Numbered from the stretch's first letter, positions 34,366 through 43,545 are shown. The stretch is DNA of 64,000 nt from Sediminibacterium sp. TEGAF015 (GCF_025997995.1 NZ_AP026683.1:1674501-1738500), one strand, 5' to 3'. Translations and numbers: made by a program. Notes: a model not told the origin generated them from the letters alone.

Positions 34366-36573
34366 TTAAAAACTGGCTTTCAGGCTAAGGGAAAGGTTTC
34401 TGCCCGGTGCAGAAATGCCACTGGCAAAATAGCGATAATTCTTATCGAAGATATTTTCAAGCGCAACCTGAAGTTGCAAAGCAGATTTTATCTGCAAAGC
34501 TGTTCTGAGGTTAATGGTATGCCAGGAAGGCATCCCATCTGGTGTGGCATATTGCAGGTTATCTTCTCCGTTGGGATTATAATCGGTTAGTTTTTTCCAG
34601 CCGTTAAATAAAACAAATAACTCTGCATTCCACTTATCACCTGATTTTTTCATTGCGATTCTTCCATGTGTTGGCGGAACATGATCCAGTGGAATGCTAC
34701 CATTTACTGCATCTGTAAATTGTCCCCTTGTAATATTGACTACCCCTTCTACATTTAGCTTGGGCATAATTTGTAAAGAAGCATTTACACTAAATCCGTA
34801 TAAATGGGCTTTGGCTTTATTCTGCAATGCATATACAGCACTTTTAACCCCACTATAGAAAATACTATCTTGGTTATTAAATAAAAACTTGTCTAAAACC
34901 AATGCATTAGTGAAGGAAGTATAAAATACTGCGGCACCAAAACTGAAGCGTTCTCCGTATTGCTGAATATTTGCCTCTACATTGTATGTGTATTCCGGTT
35001 TAATCTGCAAATTTGGAACAACCACAAGGCCTGTTCTGGAATCAAAAACTTTAGCGAGGTCGTCAATATTGGGTGAACGGAAGCCTGTACTGAACACCAA
35101 TGCAGCTCGTAAATTATTGGGGCTGGCATAAACAATACCAATATTCCCAGTGATTGCTTTATTTACCTGTCTGACTTTCGTGAAAGGGAAACGGGTTAAT
35201 CCAGTATCAACAAATTGTGCATTTAATTGAACCAAATTAAATCTAAGTCCTTCATTCAGGGTAAAATGCTGATTAATCTTATAGGTATGCTGAGCAAAAA
35301 CAGCATGGGTACTCATACTGGTTGGACCATCCGAGTAACGCGTAGTAATCCTGGATTTATTTCCGGTAACAATATTAACTCTTTCAGCAGTAGAACGCAG
35401 AAAATTGGAATAGGTTTCCGCACCAACATGTAGTTCATGATTGCCAGCATAGTGTTTCGCATCAAAATTCAGCCCAAAAACATTAATTCTTTCCCAACGA
35501 AAATCTTTGTTATTGTTTTGAAATCTTCGGGTGATTCTGCTCTCTTCAATATCTTGATAACTAGCAGTAAATTTAATGTCCCGGAAAAAACCATTTTGTT
35601 CCTTAGCAGTAAAATGATACGCTGCCATATTTCTGATTTGTGGCCCATAGTACCATTCAGCGAACACAGGTGTATTTCCCGATTTTTCAGATAGCCGATC
35701 ATACCTTGGTATGTCATTGCTGTTAGAGAACTGCAAATTCAATACATGCTGTATTTTATCGCTTGCCTGATACAAAAATTTCTGCGTAACATCTATTTGT
35801 TTGTATCCTGATGCTATTTGCTTATTCGGATTAGGATTGGGTACAGATACATCCGTATTGCCATTTCTGATAACATAAAAATCCTTTCTACCGAAATTGG
35901 GATATGCTGCTGAACGCCGCCCACCTTGAATCAGGTCACCGAAACTACCATAAGTTACAGATGTAAAGGAAGCCCACTTTTTTCCGCCAATATTGAATTG
36001 AACATTGCCTCTGTTTTCCTGAACTGCAGTTGCATAACGCAAAGTTGCCGAACCGCTCACCTCCGTTTTATTACTTGCTGCTAAAACGGGATTCTTCGTA
36101 GTTAAACTAATTACTCCCCCTAAAGCATCACTACCAAATAAAGTGGAGGAAGGCCCATATAAAATTTCTATGCGGTCAAGCACCATATTGTCCACGGTGA
36201 TGATATTTTGCAAATGACCCGCACGATAAATGGCGTTATTCATTCTAACTCCGTCTACTACCGTTAAAATCCTGCTTGCTTCAAAACCTCTTATAACAGG
36301 GCTTCCACCACCCTGCTGACTTTTTTGAACAAATAGTTTACCAGACTGAATAATAGCATCTGCTGTATTATTCTGAAGATTCAATTGTTGTTTATTATTT
36401 ATGACATCAATGGTTTGTGCCACCCGTTTAAACTTTTCAGCAAATCGGCTGGAATACACCATTACATCATCTAACAATATTGCTTTATTCTGAACACTAT
36501 CCTTTGCTGTTTGTGCATTTGATATAAACACACCAAACAACATAGGAATAATGGTCAATAATTTATTGATCAT
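34366..36573 (-). CDS. TonB-dependent outer-membrane receptor, haem/siderophore type
   Basis: 735-residue receptor with a signal peptide (MINKLLTIIPMLFGVFISNAQ), a plug (about 50-160, with GGGSPVIRGFEASRILTVVDGVRMNNAIYRAGH and GPSSTLFGSDALGGVI), then a beta-barrel ending in LSLSLKASF. Two barrel marks, TGFRSPNIDDL and VPNLQIKPE, resemble the FRAP and NPNL boxes of haem/haemoglobin receptors such as HmuR. It lacks the carboxypeptidase-like N-domain of the receptor at 19807. Upstream genes encode a small membrane protein and a haem-binding protein, so haem or a metal chelate is a reasonable substrate guess. Confidence 0.9.
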   Translation of the reverse strand: MINKLLTIIPMLFGVFISNAQTAKDSVQNKAILLDDVMVYSSRFAEKFKRVAQTIDVINNKQQLNLQNNTADAIIQSGKLFVQKSQQGGGSPVIRGFEASRILTVVDGVRMNNAIYRAGHLQNIITVDNMVLDRIEILYGPSSTLFGSDALGGVISLTTKNPVLAASNKTEVSGSATLRYATAVQENRGNVQFNIGGKKWASFTSVTYGSFGDLIQGGRRSAAYPNFGRKDFYVIRNGNTDVSVPNPNPNKQIASGYKQIDVTQKFLYQASDKIQHVLNLQFSNSNDIPRYDRLSEKSGNTPVFAEWYYGPQIRNMAAYHFTAKEQNGFFRDIKFTASYQDIEESRITRRFQNNNKDFRWERINVFGLNFDAKHYAGNHELHVGAETYSNFLRSTAERVNIVTGNKSRITTRYSDGPTSMSTHAVFAQHTYKINQHFTLNEGLRFNLVQLNAQFVDTGLTRFPFTKVRQVNKAITGNIGIVYASPNNLRAALVFSTGFRSPNIDDLAKVFDSRTGLVVVPNLQIKPEYTYNVEANIQQYGERFSFGAAVFYTSFTNALVLDKFLFNNQDSIFYSGVKSAVYALQNKAKAHLYGFSVNASLQIMPKLNVEGVVNITRGQFTDAVNGSIPLDHVPPTHGRIAMKKSGDKWNAELFVLFNGWKKLTDYNPNGEDNLQYATPDGMPSWHTINLRTALQIKSALQLQVALENIFDKNYRYFASGISAPGRNLSLSLKASF

Positions 36574-36597
36574 TGATTCAATGTTTAATGATAAAAT

Positions 36598-36611
36598 GTA
36601 GCAAATGCTAC
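36598..36611. promoter_or_regulatory. 14-bp perfect palindrome before the TonB receptor
   Basis: GTAGCA, AA, TGCTAC: exact 6-nt arms. It lies 25 nt upstream of the receptor ATG in the 65-nt gap after the small membrane-protein gene. It could be an operator for metal or haem control of the receptor. No T-run follows on either strand. Confidence 0.45.
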
Positions 36612-36638
36612 GTTACTGTAAATGAAGGATACAAAAAA

Positions 36639-37136
36639 TCAATGTCTTGGCGGAGGTACAATTATATCCAGATAAATATGCTTTATCCCCTGTTGAAGAC
36701 TAAAAAAAGTGCGGCTATACGCAATCCATTGAACAGGCAAATGCAAAGCCTGTTGAACTAAACCCATCGATTGAATTACTATTAACTTGACCAGAAAATC
36801 CTTAAACTTTCCCTTATGATGGACTATCTGATTGGTCTTATCATGAATTGCCTGCTCTCTATGATCCGTTAATCCATCAACCTGAAATCGGCCGTCGGCT
36901 AATTGAGTAAAAGCTACTACGTCAAACATCACTCCCCGGATCTTCATTTCCCTTCCTTCCTCTACCCAAGCAAACTCATGACTTTCTAAAACAAACCTTT
37001 CCAATTTGTTAGATGCAAGTGCCTTTTCCATTTCAAGCTTGACCATTTGCTTCTGTACCTGTAAAAATGCAAATACCAATAAAGGCAAAACCTGAATAGT
37101 AAGCAGTATAGCAACAACAAATTTGCGGAAAGTCAA
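36639..37136 (-). CDS. Unknown protein with one N-terminal membrane segment
   Basis: 165-residue protein beginning MTFRKFVVAILLTIQVLPLLVF, a membrane anchor or signal sequence, followed by a soluble part with EFAWVEEGREMKIRGVMFDVVAF and DGLTDHREQAIHDKTNQIVH. The late sequence is Pro-rich (IIVPPPRH). I do not recognise a family. It starts 6 nt after the haem-binding gene, so the two form one unit, and it probably sits in the periplasm. Confidence 0.7.
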   Translation of the reverse strand: MTFRKFVVAILLTIQVLPLLVFAFLQVQKQMVKLEMEKALASNKLERFVLESHEFAWVEEGREMKIRGVMFDVVAFTQLADGRFQVDGLTDHREQAIHDKTNQIVHHKGKFKDFLVKLIVIQSMGLVQQALHLPVQWIAYSRTFFSLQQGIKHIYLDIIVPPPRH

Positions 37137-37142
37137 TTGTAG

Positions 37143-37631
37143 TTATTTCTTCTTTTTCATAATGAGGCTGTCGGCAGGATATCTTGCTTTCATTGTGTCT
37201 CTCACCGCCGTTGACCAATTCACAAGAATATTTTTTTCTTCCATGGTTAAATTGGCATTGCGATGAACAAGGGTATACGACTCCAATGGCATTTCACCCT
37301 CTTTAACTTCGTCAATTACTTCTTCTAATTTATGGTATTGCTTAGCAAGTCTGTAACTTGCAAATTCATTAAAGTTCAAATGCTTTTTGCCATCTTTTAC
37401 ATGATCATCCAACCACCAGGCAATAGGTTGAACCTCTGCATACCAGGGATACACGGTTTGGTTACTGTGACAGTCATTACATGCTTTCACCAAAATCTGA
37501 TCAACTTCTGCAGGAACAGCATATAGGGTGCTGATATCATTCTCTTTATTACCTGATAGATTTTTTTCAGGTCTGAAAGCCTGTAGAATCAGAAAAACTA
37601 CCAACAAGGCAAGCAATACTTTTTTAAACAT
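37143..37631 (-). CDS. Haem-binding domain protein (CxxCH)
   Basis: 162-residue protein with an N-terminal membrane segment (about residues 4-19, LLALLVVFLILQAF). CNDCHSNQTVYPWYAEVQPIAWWLDDHVKDG near residues 53-83 has a c-type haem motif CxxCH, and LNFNEFA follows. It matches the Bacteroidota haem-binding domain family (PF14376-like). It is probably periplasmic and membrane-anchored. First gene of a run that continues to the small membrane protein and the TonB receptor. Confidence 0.85.
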   Translation of the reverse strand: MFKKVLLALLVVFLILQAFRPEKNLSGNKENDISTLYAVPAEVDQILVKACNDCHSNQTVYPWYAEVQPIAWWLDDHVKDGKKHLNFNEFASYRLAKQYHKLEEVIDEVKEGEMPLESYTLVHRNANLTMEEKNILVNWSTAVRDTMKARYPADSLIMKKKK

Positions 37632-37641
37632 GGTTAATTTT

Positions 37642-39165
37642 TTAGTGGGTTAAAATGTTTCCTGTCATATCTGCCGGAACAGGGATATTCATGAACGATA
37701 GAATAGTTGGAGCAATATCGCCTAATTTTCCAGGTTTCACTTCTCCTCTCCAGGTCTTATCAATTACAAACAAAGGAACCGGATTCAGCGTATGGGCCGT
37801 GTTGGGAGACCCGTCTTCATTAATTAGATAATCTGCATTACCATGGTCGGCTGTTAAAAAGATGGTATAGCCATGCTCAATTGCGAGTGTAACAATTTTA
37901 GCTACACAACTATCAACAGTTTCAACTGCTTTTACTACTGCTTCAAATACACCTGTATGACCTACCATATCCGCATTGGCAAAATTCAGACAAATAAAAT
38001 CTGCAGATTCTGCAGCGATTTCCGGCAGCAACTTCTCGGTCAATTCTGCTGCACTCATTTCAGGCTGCAAATCGTAAGTGGCCACTTTGGGAGATGGCGC
38101 CATAATGCGAGACTCCCCTTCAAAAGGCAGTTCCCTTCCCCCACTAAAGAAGAAAGTAACATGTGGATATTTTTCTGTTTCTGCAATTCGGATTTGCTTC
38201 TTTCCATGGGCTGCAAGCACTTCCCCAAGGGTATTGGTCAGATTATCGTTTTCAAATATGACCTGAACATTTTTAAATGTCTGGTCGTATTGTGTCATGG
38301 TTGTATAATGCAATTGCAGGGGTTTCATATCATTTTCCGGAAAAGCCTGCTGCGTTAGAACTTCTGTAATTTCTCTGCATCTGTCTGTTCTGAAATTAAA
38401 TGCAATTACCACGTCTCCTTCCGCTATTGTGGCAGTGGGTTGCCCCTTCGCGTCGGTTATAACAGTTGGCAAAATAAACTCATCTGTAACACCCGCTGCA
38501 TAACTATTCGCAATAGCTTCTGTTGCAGAAACAGCCTTATCCCCTTTTGCATGAACCAGACAATGATAGGCCAACGCTACACGTTCCCATCGCTTGTCTC
38601 TGTCCATAGCATAATAGCGGCCAGATACAGTGGCAATGGTTCCTGTTGAATTTTTCAGGTGATTTTCCAACGAAGCTATATACCCCATTCCACTTTTTGG
38701 ATCTGTATCCCGGCCATCCGTAAAAGCATGAATAAAAACATTGCTTAGGCCTTGTTCATGAAAAATACTGCAAAGTGCCTTTAAATGACTGGTATGCGAG
38801 TGAACGCCGCCGTCGCTTACCAAGCCCAACAGATGCAATTTTTTTCCTGGCTTCTTAGCTTCAGTAATGGCAGCTTGTAAAGCAGGGTTTTTCGCAAGAG
38901 AGCCATCTCTAACAGCCACATTAATCCGCTGTAGTTCCTGATATACAACTCTACCTGCTCCTAGATTCAGGTGGCCTACTTCACTGTTTCCCATCTGGCC
39001 ATCCGGCAACCCAACATCTTCTCCACATGTAGTTAAAGTAGTATTGGGATATTGTTGATATAATGAACTAACAAATGGCACATGGGCGTTCTGGATAGCA
39101 TCAGCCGATTTTACCTGACCAAGTCCCCATCCATCCATAATAATTAATATAACTTTCTTACTCAT
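37642..39165 (-). CDS. gpmI: 2,3-bisphosphoglycerate-independent phosphoglycerate mutase
   Basis: Interconverts 3- and 2-phosphoglycerate in glycolysis and gluconeogenesis. The 507-residue protein has metal-binding Asp11 in IIMDGWGLG, the nucleophilic Ser61 in GQMGNSEVGHLNLGAGR, and TDGRDTDPKSG, NFADMVGHTG-type and TADHGNADY segments of the alkaline-phosphatase superfamily. Length matches Mn-dependent iPGM. The minus strand reads TAACTTTA (39170-39177), four bases before the ATG, a near-consensus -7 element. Confidence 0.97.
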   Translation of the reverse strand: MSKKVILIIMDGWGLGQVKSADAIQNAHVPFVSSLYQQYPNTTLTTCGEDVGLPDGQMGNSEVGHLNLGAGRVVYQELQRINVAVRDGSLAKNPALQAAITEAKKPGKKLHLLGLVSDGGVHSHTSHLKALCSIFHEQGLSNVFIHAFTDGRDTDPKSGMGYIASLENHLKNSTGTIATVSGRYYAMDRDKRWERVALAYHCLVHAKGDKAVSATEAIANSYAAGVTDEFILPTVITDAKGQPTATIAEGDVVIAFNFRTDRCREITEVLTQQAFPENDMKPLQLHYTTMTQYDQTFKNVQVIFENDNLTNTLGEVLAAHGKKQIRIAETEKYPHVTFFFSGGRELPFEGESRIMAPSPKVATYDLQPEMSAAELTEKLLPEIAAESADFICLNFANADMVGHTGVFEAVVKAVETVDSCVAKIVTLAIEHGYTIFLTADHGNADYLINEDGSPNTAHTLNPVPLFVIDKTWRGEVKPGKLGDIAPTILSFMNIPVPADMTGNILTH

Positions 39166-39275
39166 GCGTTAAAGTTAACTTTTTTATCATTCAGCTTTTG
39201 GCTGTACATTTATCTGACAGAAAAAAAAGCCGATTTTGGCATGATTATAGCAGATTTTAAGGTTAAATGGTTTTT

Positions 39276-39659
39276 ATGAAGCACTGGATAATGACGATTT
39301 GTTTGGTATTGGGGGGATTCATCTCTGCTCAGGCACAATCAGACACTGATTTGGTAGTAAGAGCGTTAAAGACTGGCAATCCGGAAATGATAACCACTTA
39401 CCTGGACGATTTTGTAGATCTTAAATTATTAGACAAAGATGAGGTAAAAAACATGAGCAAGAATCAGGCTGCCATGGCATTGAAATCATTCTTTAGCGAA
39501 CAGAATATTAAAGGATTCGAAAAAGTATCCGAAGGAGGAAAAGGAAATCTTATTTACATACTGGGAAAGCTGACCACATCGGGTAAAAGTTTTAACATCA
39601 CCGTTCAGTTAAAACAAAAAGCAGGCAATTTCTATATTATTACCATGCGTATCAGTTAA
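39276..39659 (+). CDS. DUF4783 family exported protein
   Basis: 127-residue protein with a signal peptide (KHWIMTICLVLGGFISAQAQ). The body has DLVVRALKTGNPEMITTYLDDFVDL and KNQAAMALKSFFSEQNIKGFEKV, matching the Bacteroidota DUF4783 family, which resembles NTF2-like folds. Probably periplasmic; function unknown. It starts at the second Met because the first (39267) lacks support. It is 9 nt upstream of nadC and may be co-transcribed. Confidence 0.8.
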   Translation: MKHWIMTICLVLGGFISAQAQSDTDLVVRALKTGNPEMITTYLDDFVDLKLLDKDEVKNMSKNQAAMALKSFFSEQNIKGFEKVSEGGKGNLIYILGKLTTSGKSFNITVQLKQKAGNFYIITMRIS

Positions 39660-39668
39660 TTTAATTAC

Positions 39669-40532
39669 ATGAGTGCATTTGATATTGCCCTATCCGCTTT
39701 AGTAGACAACGCAATCAAAGAAGACGTAGGCAACGGAGATCATTCTACGCTTAGTTGTATTCCAAGAGACTTAACAGGCAGGGCCGTTTTAAAAATTAAA
39801 GAAGCAGGTATTCTGGCGGGTGTTTCTGTGGCGGAAAAAATTTTCAAACAACTGGAGCCCAATGCCACCATTACCGTTTTTAAGAAAGACGGAGAAAGGA
39901 TGCTGGTTGGTGACATTGCTTTTGAAATTGAGGCAACTGTTCATACAATTTTGAAGGGAGAAAGACTGGTATTAAACTGTATGCAGAGAATGAGTGGCAT
40001 TGCCACGCTCACCAGACAATATACCAGTTTGCTGAATGGCTTTCACACCAGGTTATTGGATACCAGAAAAACAACTCCAAATTTTCGTTTACTGGAAAAG
40101 GAAGCTGTTAAAATTGGAGGAGGTATCAATCATCGTTTTGGTTTATACGATATGATTATGCTAAAAGACAATCATATTGACTATTGCGGAGGAATTATCA
40201 ATGCTATTGAGAAAGCCTATTCATATTCACAATCTTTGAGCAGTCCACTTAAAATTGAAGTGGAAACCCGTACGCTGGATGATGTTACCCTTGTATGCAA
40301 CAAGGCGTTAAACAAAATAGACCGGATTATGCTGGATAATTTTCAACCCAATCAAATACAGGCAGCGCTTGCTCTTATTCAGGGAAGGATTGAAACAGAA
40401 GCTAGCGGCGGAATTGGTCTTCATAATATTGTTGACTATGCAAAAACAGGAGTAGACTTTGTAAGTGTCGGCGGCATCATTCACCAGGCAAAAAGCCTGG
40501 ATCTAAGTTTAAAGGCCAGTTTTACAAAGTAA
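39669..40532 (+). CDS. nadC: Nicotinate-nucleotide pyrophosphorylase (carboxylating)
   Basis: Makes nicotinate mononucleotide from quinolinate and PRPP in de novo NAD synthesis. The 287-residue protein has ERLVLNCMQRMSGIAT, LDTRKTTPNFRLLEKEAVKIGGG, HRFGLYDMIMLKDNH and the late EASGGIGLHNIVDYAKTGVDFVSVG, all typical of QAPRTase. Together with nadE (50836) it gives two NAD synthesis genes in this window. Confidence 0.97.
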   Translation: MSAFDIALSALVDNAIKEDVGNGDHSTLSCIPRDLTGRAVLKIKEAGILAGVSVAEKIFKQLEPNATITVFKKDGERMLVGDIAFEIEATVHTILKGERLVLNCMQRMSGIATLTRQYTSLLNGFHTRLLDTRKTTPNFRLLEKEAVKIGGGINHRFGLYDMIMLKDNHIDYCGGIINAIEKAYSYSQSLSSPLKIEVETRTLDDVTLVCNKALNKIDRIMLDNFQPNQIQAALALIQGRIETEASGGIGLHNIVDYAKTGVDFVSVGGIIHQAKSLDLSLKASFTK

Positions 40533-40602
40533 TTTTCAAGATTCATTATAAATTCCGGAGATAGCTGCTTATTTGTTGTAAATTTCCGGTAGAAAATCCA
40601 GC

Positions 40603-42507
40603 ATGAAGCCAGGTATCAAAAAGATAATTTATCTTTTTAGTTTTACCCTTTCTTCTATACTGATTAACGCAAGTCATGCTCAACCCTTTTCAAAGGACAG
40701 CATTGATGTGTTAATCAACAAAGAGACAGGGGTAAATGAACGTGCAGCACAATTGAATTTTTTCGCAGAACTGCTGGCCGACAAAAATACTGTACTGGCA
40801 ACCAGCTACGCAAACCAGGCATTGGTATTATCTACCCAGCATAAAATTCACAAAGAAAAAGGGAAAGCCTTAAATAATCTTGCCTGGATTAAATATCGAA
40901 AAGGAGATTTTACTTCGGCTTTTGAATATAGCACCCAGGCACTCAGATGGAATGAACAGATGAAGAATTTGCCAGAATTGGCAGCCTCTTATCGCTGCAT
41001 GGCTTCTGTTTATAATTCACAGGGGAACTATAAAAGAGCCATTGACTTTTTTGAAAAGGACCTGGAATTGCATAGCCGTCTAGCCGACAACAGAAGTATT
41101 GGAAGAGCGCTTAATAATATCGCTTTTTGTTTTTTTAAACAGAAAGCAATGGATAGTGCTCGTATTTTCAATCAAAGAGCACTGGAGCAAAATCTACAAT
41201 TAAACGATAATTATTTATTGGCTTTTTCTTATAGAAATAAAGGAGACCTGGCTGAATTTGAAGGTAAACTTGATAGTGCAAGAATGTATTTTTCAAAAGC
41301 AATTCAATTGGCAGAAAAAGCAAAAAGTATACAACTTCAAGTAACCGGATTATACCGGATTGGTCGAAACTTCAACAATGAAAAAAAATACACAGCCGCC
41401 ATCGCTTATCTGGAAAAAGCATTGGCACTCGGTATTCAAATGGGCGCAAAATCAGAAACTGCGTTAATATATAATTTATTGGCTAGCGCTCATGAAGGGA
41501 ATGGCAATTTCAAAGAAGCTTATCAGGCCCAAAAGAAATTCAGCTCACTAAATGATTCCTTGTATCAGGAACGAAGCAGGTCTAAACTAGCTGAGATGCA
41601 GGCAAAATTTGAAGCAGAAAGAAAACAAACTGAAATCAATCAATTAAAAAGAGATAAACAACAACAAGATAAAGAGAGTCAACAAAAAACTTTTCTAAAC
41701 ATTTCATTGCTCATCACTTCGCTTATTTTTGTCATCATGTTGCTGGTAATCTGGAGAAAAAATAAATTTAAAACAGCAACGAACTTATTACTAAATCAAC
41801 AGAAAGAAGTACTGGAAGAAACCCTTTTACTAAAAGATAAAGTTTTCTCTATCGTTTCCCATGATTTAAGGTCTCCTATTGCATCCTTAAATGCTGTTTT
41901 ACCTATGTTAGATCCTGACACATTGGATAAAGACACTTATAAAGAATTAAAAGATAAACTAACGTTGCAGGTACAGAACCTTCATTATGTTCTGGACAAC
42001 CTTCTGGTATGGTCGAGATCGAGGATGAAGGGTATAGCAGGAAATGAAAGTATCCTGTTTCAATTAAAAAAACAGACTGAATATTCTGTTAACCTGCTGA
42101 AGGCATTGGCACAACAAAAAGGAATCACTATTGATAATCAGATTGACGATGAACTGTATTATATGTCAGACTCTCAGCACTATGATATCATTATTAGAAA
42201 TCTGATTTTAAATGCGATCAAATTCACCCCGGAAAAGGGTGTTATACGGCTAATTAGTGAAGACCAGAACAACCATATCCGTATTGCGGTTACAGACAAC
42301 GGGGTTGGAATGACCCAGGATCAGATAAATCGTCTTTTTCAATTAAAAACCCATTTTACCACACCGGGAACACATAAGGAAAAAGGTACCGGTCTTGGGC
42401 TATTAATTTGTGCTGAATATGCCGCAGCCAATAACTGGAATATCGAGGTGAAAAGCGAACCAGGCAAGGGAAGTCAATTTTCGCTTATTTTACCAAAAAA
42501 TACATGA
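40603..42507 (+). CDS. TPR-containing sensor histidine kinase
   Basis: 634-residue kinase with a signal sequence (about 1-26), a periplasmic or lumenal run of TPR-like repeats (about 60-315), a charged coiled coil near 320-360, one membrane segment at about 364-385, and the kinase core. The phosphorylated His is His420 in FSIVSHDLRSPIAS; the ATPase domain has NLILNAIKFTPEKG, DNGVGM and KGTGLGLLI. No receiver or regulator gene is adjacent, so its partner is elsewhere. Its last 4 nt overlap the SUI1-family gene. Confidence 0.93.
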   Translation: MKPGIKKIIYLFSFTLSSILINASHAQPFSKDSIDVLINKETGVNERAAQLNFFAELLADKNTVLATSYANQALVLSTQHKIHKEKGKALNNLAWIKYRKGDFTSAFEYSTQALRWNEQMKNLPELAASYRCMASVYNSQGNYKRAIDFFEKDLELHSRLADNRSIGRALNNIAFCFFKQKAMDSARIFNQRALEQNLQLNDNYLLAFSYRNKGDLAEFEGKLDSARMYFSKAIQLAEKAKSIQLQVTGLYRIGRNFNNEKKYTAAIAYLEKALALGIQMGAKSETALIYNLLASAHEGNGNFKEAYQAQKKFSSLNDSLYQERSRSKLAEMQAKFEAERKQTEINQLKRDKQQQDKESQQKTFLNISLLITSLIFVIMLLVIWRKNKFKTATNLLLNQQKEVLEETLLLKDKVFSIVSHDLRSPIASLNAVLPMLDPDTLDKDTYKELKDKLTLQVQNLHYVLDNLLVWSRSRMKGIAGNESILFQLKKQTEYSVNLLKALAQQKGITIDNQIDDELYYMSDSQHYDIIIRNLILNAIKFTPEKGVIRLISEDQNNHIRIAVTDNGVGMTQDQINRLFQLKTHFTTPGTHKEKGTGLGLLICAEYAAANNWNIEVKSEPGKGSQFSLILPKNT

Positions 42508-42851
42508 TGAGTAAGAAAAATACAGCAGATAAATCCGGTTTTGTATACAGCACCAACCCAGATTTTCAATTTAGCAGGGAAGAGGAAAACCAGGTAGAAA
42601 CGCTTGCTCCCGCCGAACAGCGTCTATGGATACAACTCGATAAAAAACAAAGAGGCGGCAAAACAGTTACACTGGTGACTGGTTTCATTGGCTTAGGAGA
42701 AGACCTGGAAAAGCTTTCCAAGCAATTGAAAAACTTTTGCGGTACCGGCGGAAGTGCAAAAGACGGAGAAGCCATCATTCAGGGAGATCAGCGGGATAAG
42801 GTACTTGCCTGGTTACTAAAGAACGGCTATGCCAAAACCAAAAAAAAATAG
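42504..42851 (+). CDS. SUI1/eIF1-family translation factor (YciH-like)
   Basis: 115-residue protein of the eIF1/SUI1 fold found in many bacteria as YciH. GGKTVTLVTGFIGLGEDLEKLSKQLKNFCGTGGSAKDGEAIIQGDQRDKV is the hallmark: KxVTLxxGF, then LKxxCGTGGxxK and xIQGD. It starts within the last 4 nt of the kinase gene (ATGA overlap), so it is co-translated with it. It may influence start-site selection in translation; no direct evidence here. Confidence 0.92.
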   Translation: MMSKKNTADKSGFVYSTNPDFQFSREEENQVETLAPAEQRLWIQLDKKQRGGKTVTLVTGFIGLGEDLEKLSKQLKNFCGTGGSAKDGEAIIQGDQRDKVLAWLLKNGYAKTKKK

Positions 42852-42932
42852 AACCCTGCTGAATTATTTTTTGTTAGGAAAAAATTCTAACTTACTGTCA
42901 TTCTAAAACTTTTCATTCAAACTAATACCATC

Positions 42933-43463
42933 ATGGCAAAAGCAAGTAAAAAGAAAGCTGCTAAAAAAGCAGCTCCTAAAAAAGCAGCCAAAAAAGTAGC
43001 CCCCAAAAAAGCAGCTAAGAAAGCCGCTCCTAAAAAGGCCGCTAAGAAAGTTGCTCCCAAAAAAACTGTAAAGAAAGTAGCTAAGAAAGCTGCCCCAAAA
43101 AAAGCAGCAAAAAAAGCAGCACCTAAAAAGGCTGCTAAGAAAGTTGCTCCTAAAAAAACCGTAAAGAAAGTAGCTAAGAAAGCTGCCCCAAAAAAAGCAG
43201 CAAAAAAAGTAGCTCCTAAAAAAGCTGCTCCTGCTAAAAAACCAGCCGCCAAGAAAGCTGCTCCTAAAAAAGCAGTAAAAAAAGTAGCTCCCAAAAAAGC
43301 TGCTCCTGCTAAAAAACCAGCCGCCAAGAAGCCTGCTAAAAAAGTAAGTGCTCCAGCACCTGTTGCAGCAGCAACACCGGTTGCACCAACTCCGGCACCT
43401 GTAACTGTTGAAGCGCCAACGCTGTTTACTCCTGAAACACCAGGTACAGAAAACAACGGTTAA
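42933..43463 (+). CDS. Histone H1-like lysine/alanine-rich repeat protein
   Basis: 176-residue protein whose first about 140 residues are Lys-Ala-Pro repeats (KKAAPKKAAKKVAPKK type), very like eukaryotic histone H1 tails and bacterial AlgP/HU-type tails. A 31-residue unit recurs with a DNA period of 93 nt (43050 to 43143), and a 25-residue unit with a period of 75 nt (43224 to 43299). The last 35 residues are Ala/Pro/Thr-rich and nearly uncharged. Likely binds DNA and compacts the nucleoid. The hydrophobic reverse-strand frame is an artefact of the repeats. Confidence 0.88.
   Translation: MAKASKKKAAKKAAPKKAAKKVAPKKAAKKAAPKKAAKKVAPKKTVKKVAKKAAPKKAAKKAAPKKAAKKVAPKKTVKKVAKKAAPKKAAKKVAPKKAAPAKKPAAKKAAPKKAVKKVAPKKAAPAKKPAAKKPAKKVSAPAPVAAATPVAPTPAPVTVEAPTLFTPETPGTENNG
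43050..43322. repeat. Tandem repeats in the H1-like gene (93-nt and 75-nt units)
   Basis: The stretches starting at 43050 and 43143 match closely for most of 93 nt, and those at 43224 and 43299 share GCTGCTCCTGCTAAAAAACC with the following bases. Repeats of this sort can change copy number by slippage, so length may vary among strains. Confidence 0.75.
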
Positions 43464-43486
43464 TTTGTAGCTAACAATATATACCT

Positions 43487-43528
43487 GACCCTGTTTTTAT
43501 TGAGTAAAAGCAGGGTCTTTTCTTTTTC
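43487..43528 (+). terminator. Rho-independent terminator after the H1-like gene
   Basis: GACCCTG (43487-43493) and CAGGGTC (43511-43517), with extra pairing between TTTTTA and TAAAA inside the stem, are followed by TTTTCTTTTTC. It ends the H1-like transcript before the metalloprotease gene. Confidence 0.85.
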
Positions 43529-43545
43529 TCTGCTCAAATATTAAA

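Noticed and set aside
36598..36611. Reading the GTAGCA palindrome as a terminator
   Set aside because: No T-run follows on either strand and the loop would be only 2 nt, so an operator is more likely.
42875..42893. GTTAG...CTAAC repeat upstream of the H1-like gene
   Set aside because: The inner part is mismatched and it has neither a T-run nor a fit to promoter elements.
42917..43456. Minus-strand frame of 179 codons, rich in Ala, Phe, Leu and Gly
   Set aside because: It is the exact antisense of the Lys-Ala-Pro repeat gene; Lys and Ala codons read backwards give Phe, Leu, Gly and Ala. Not a real membrane protein.
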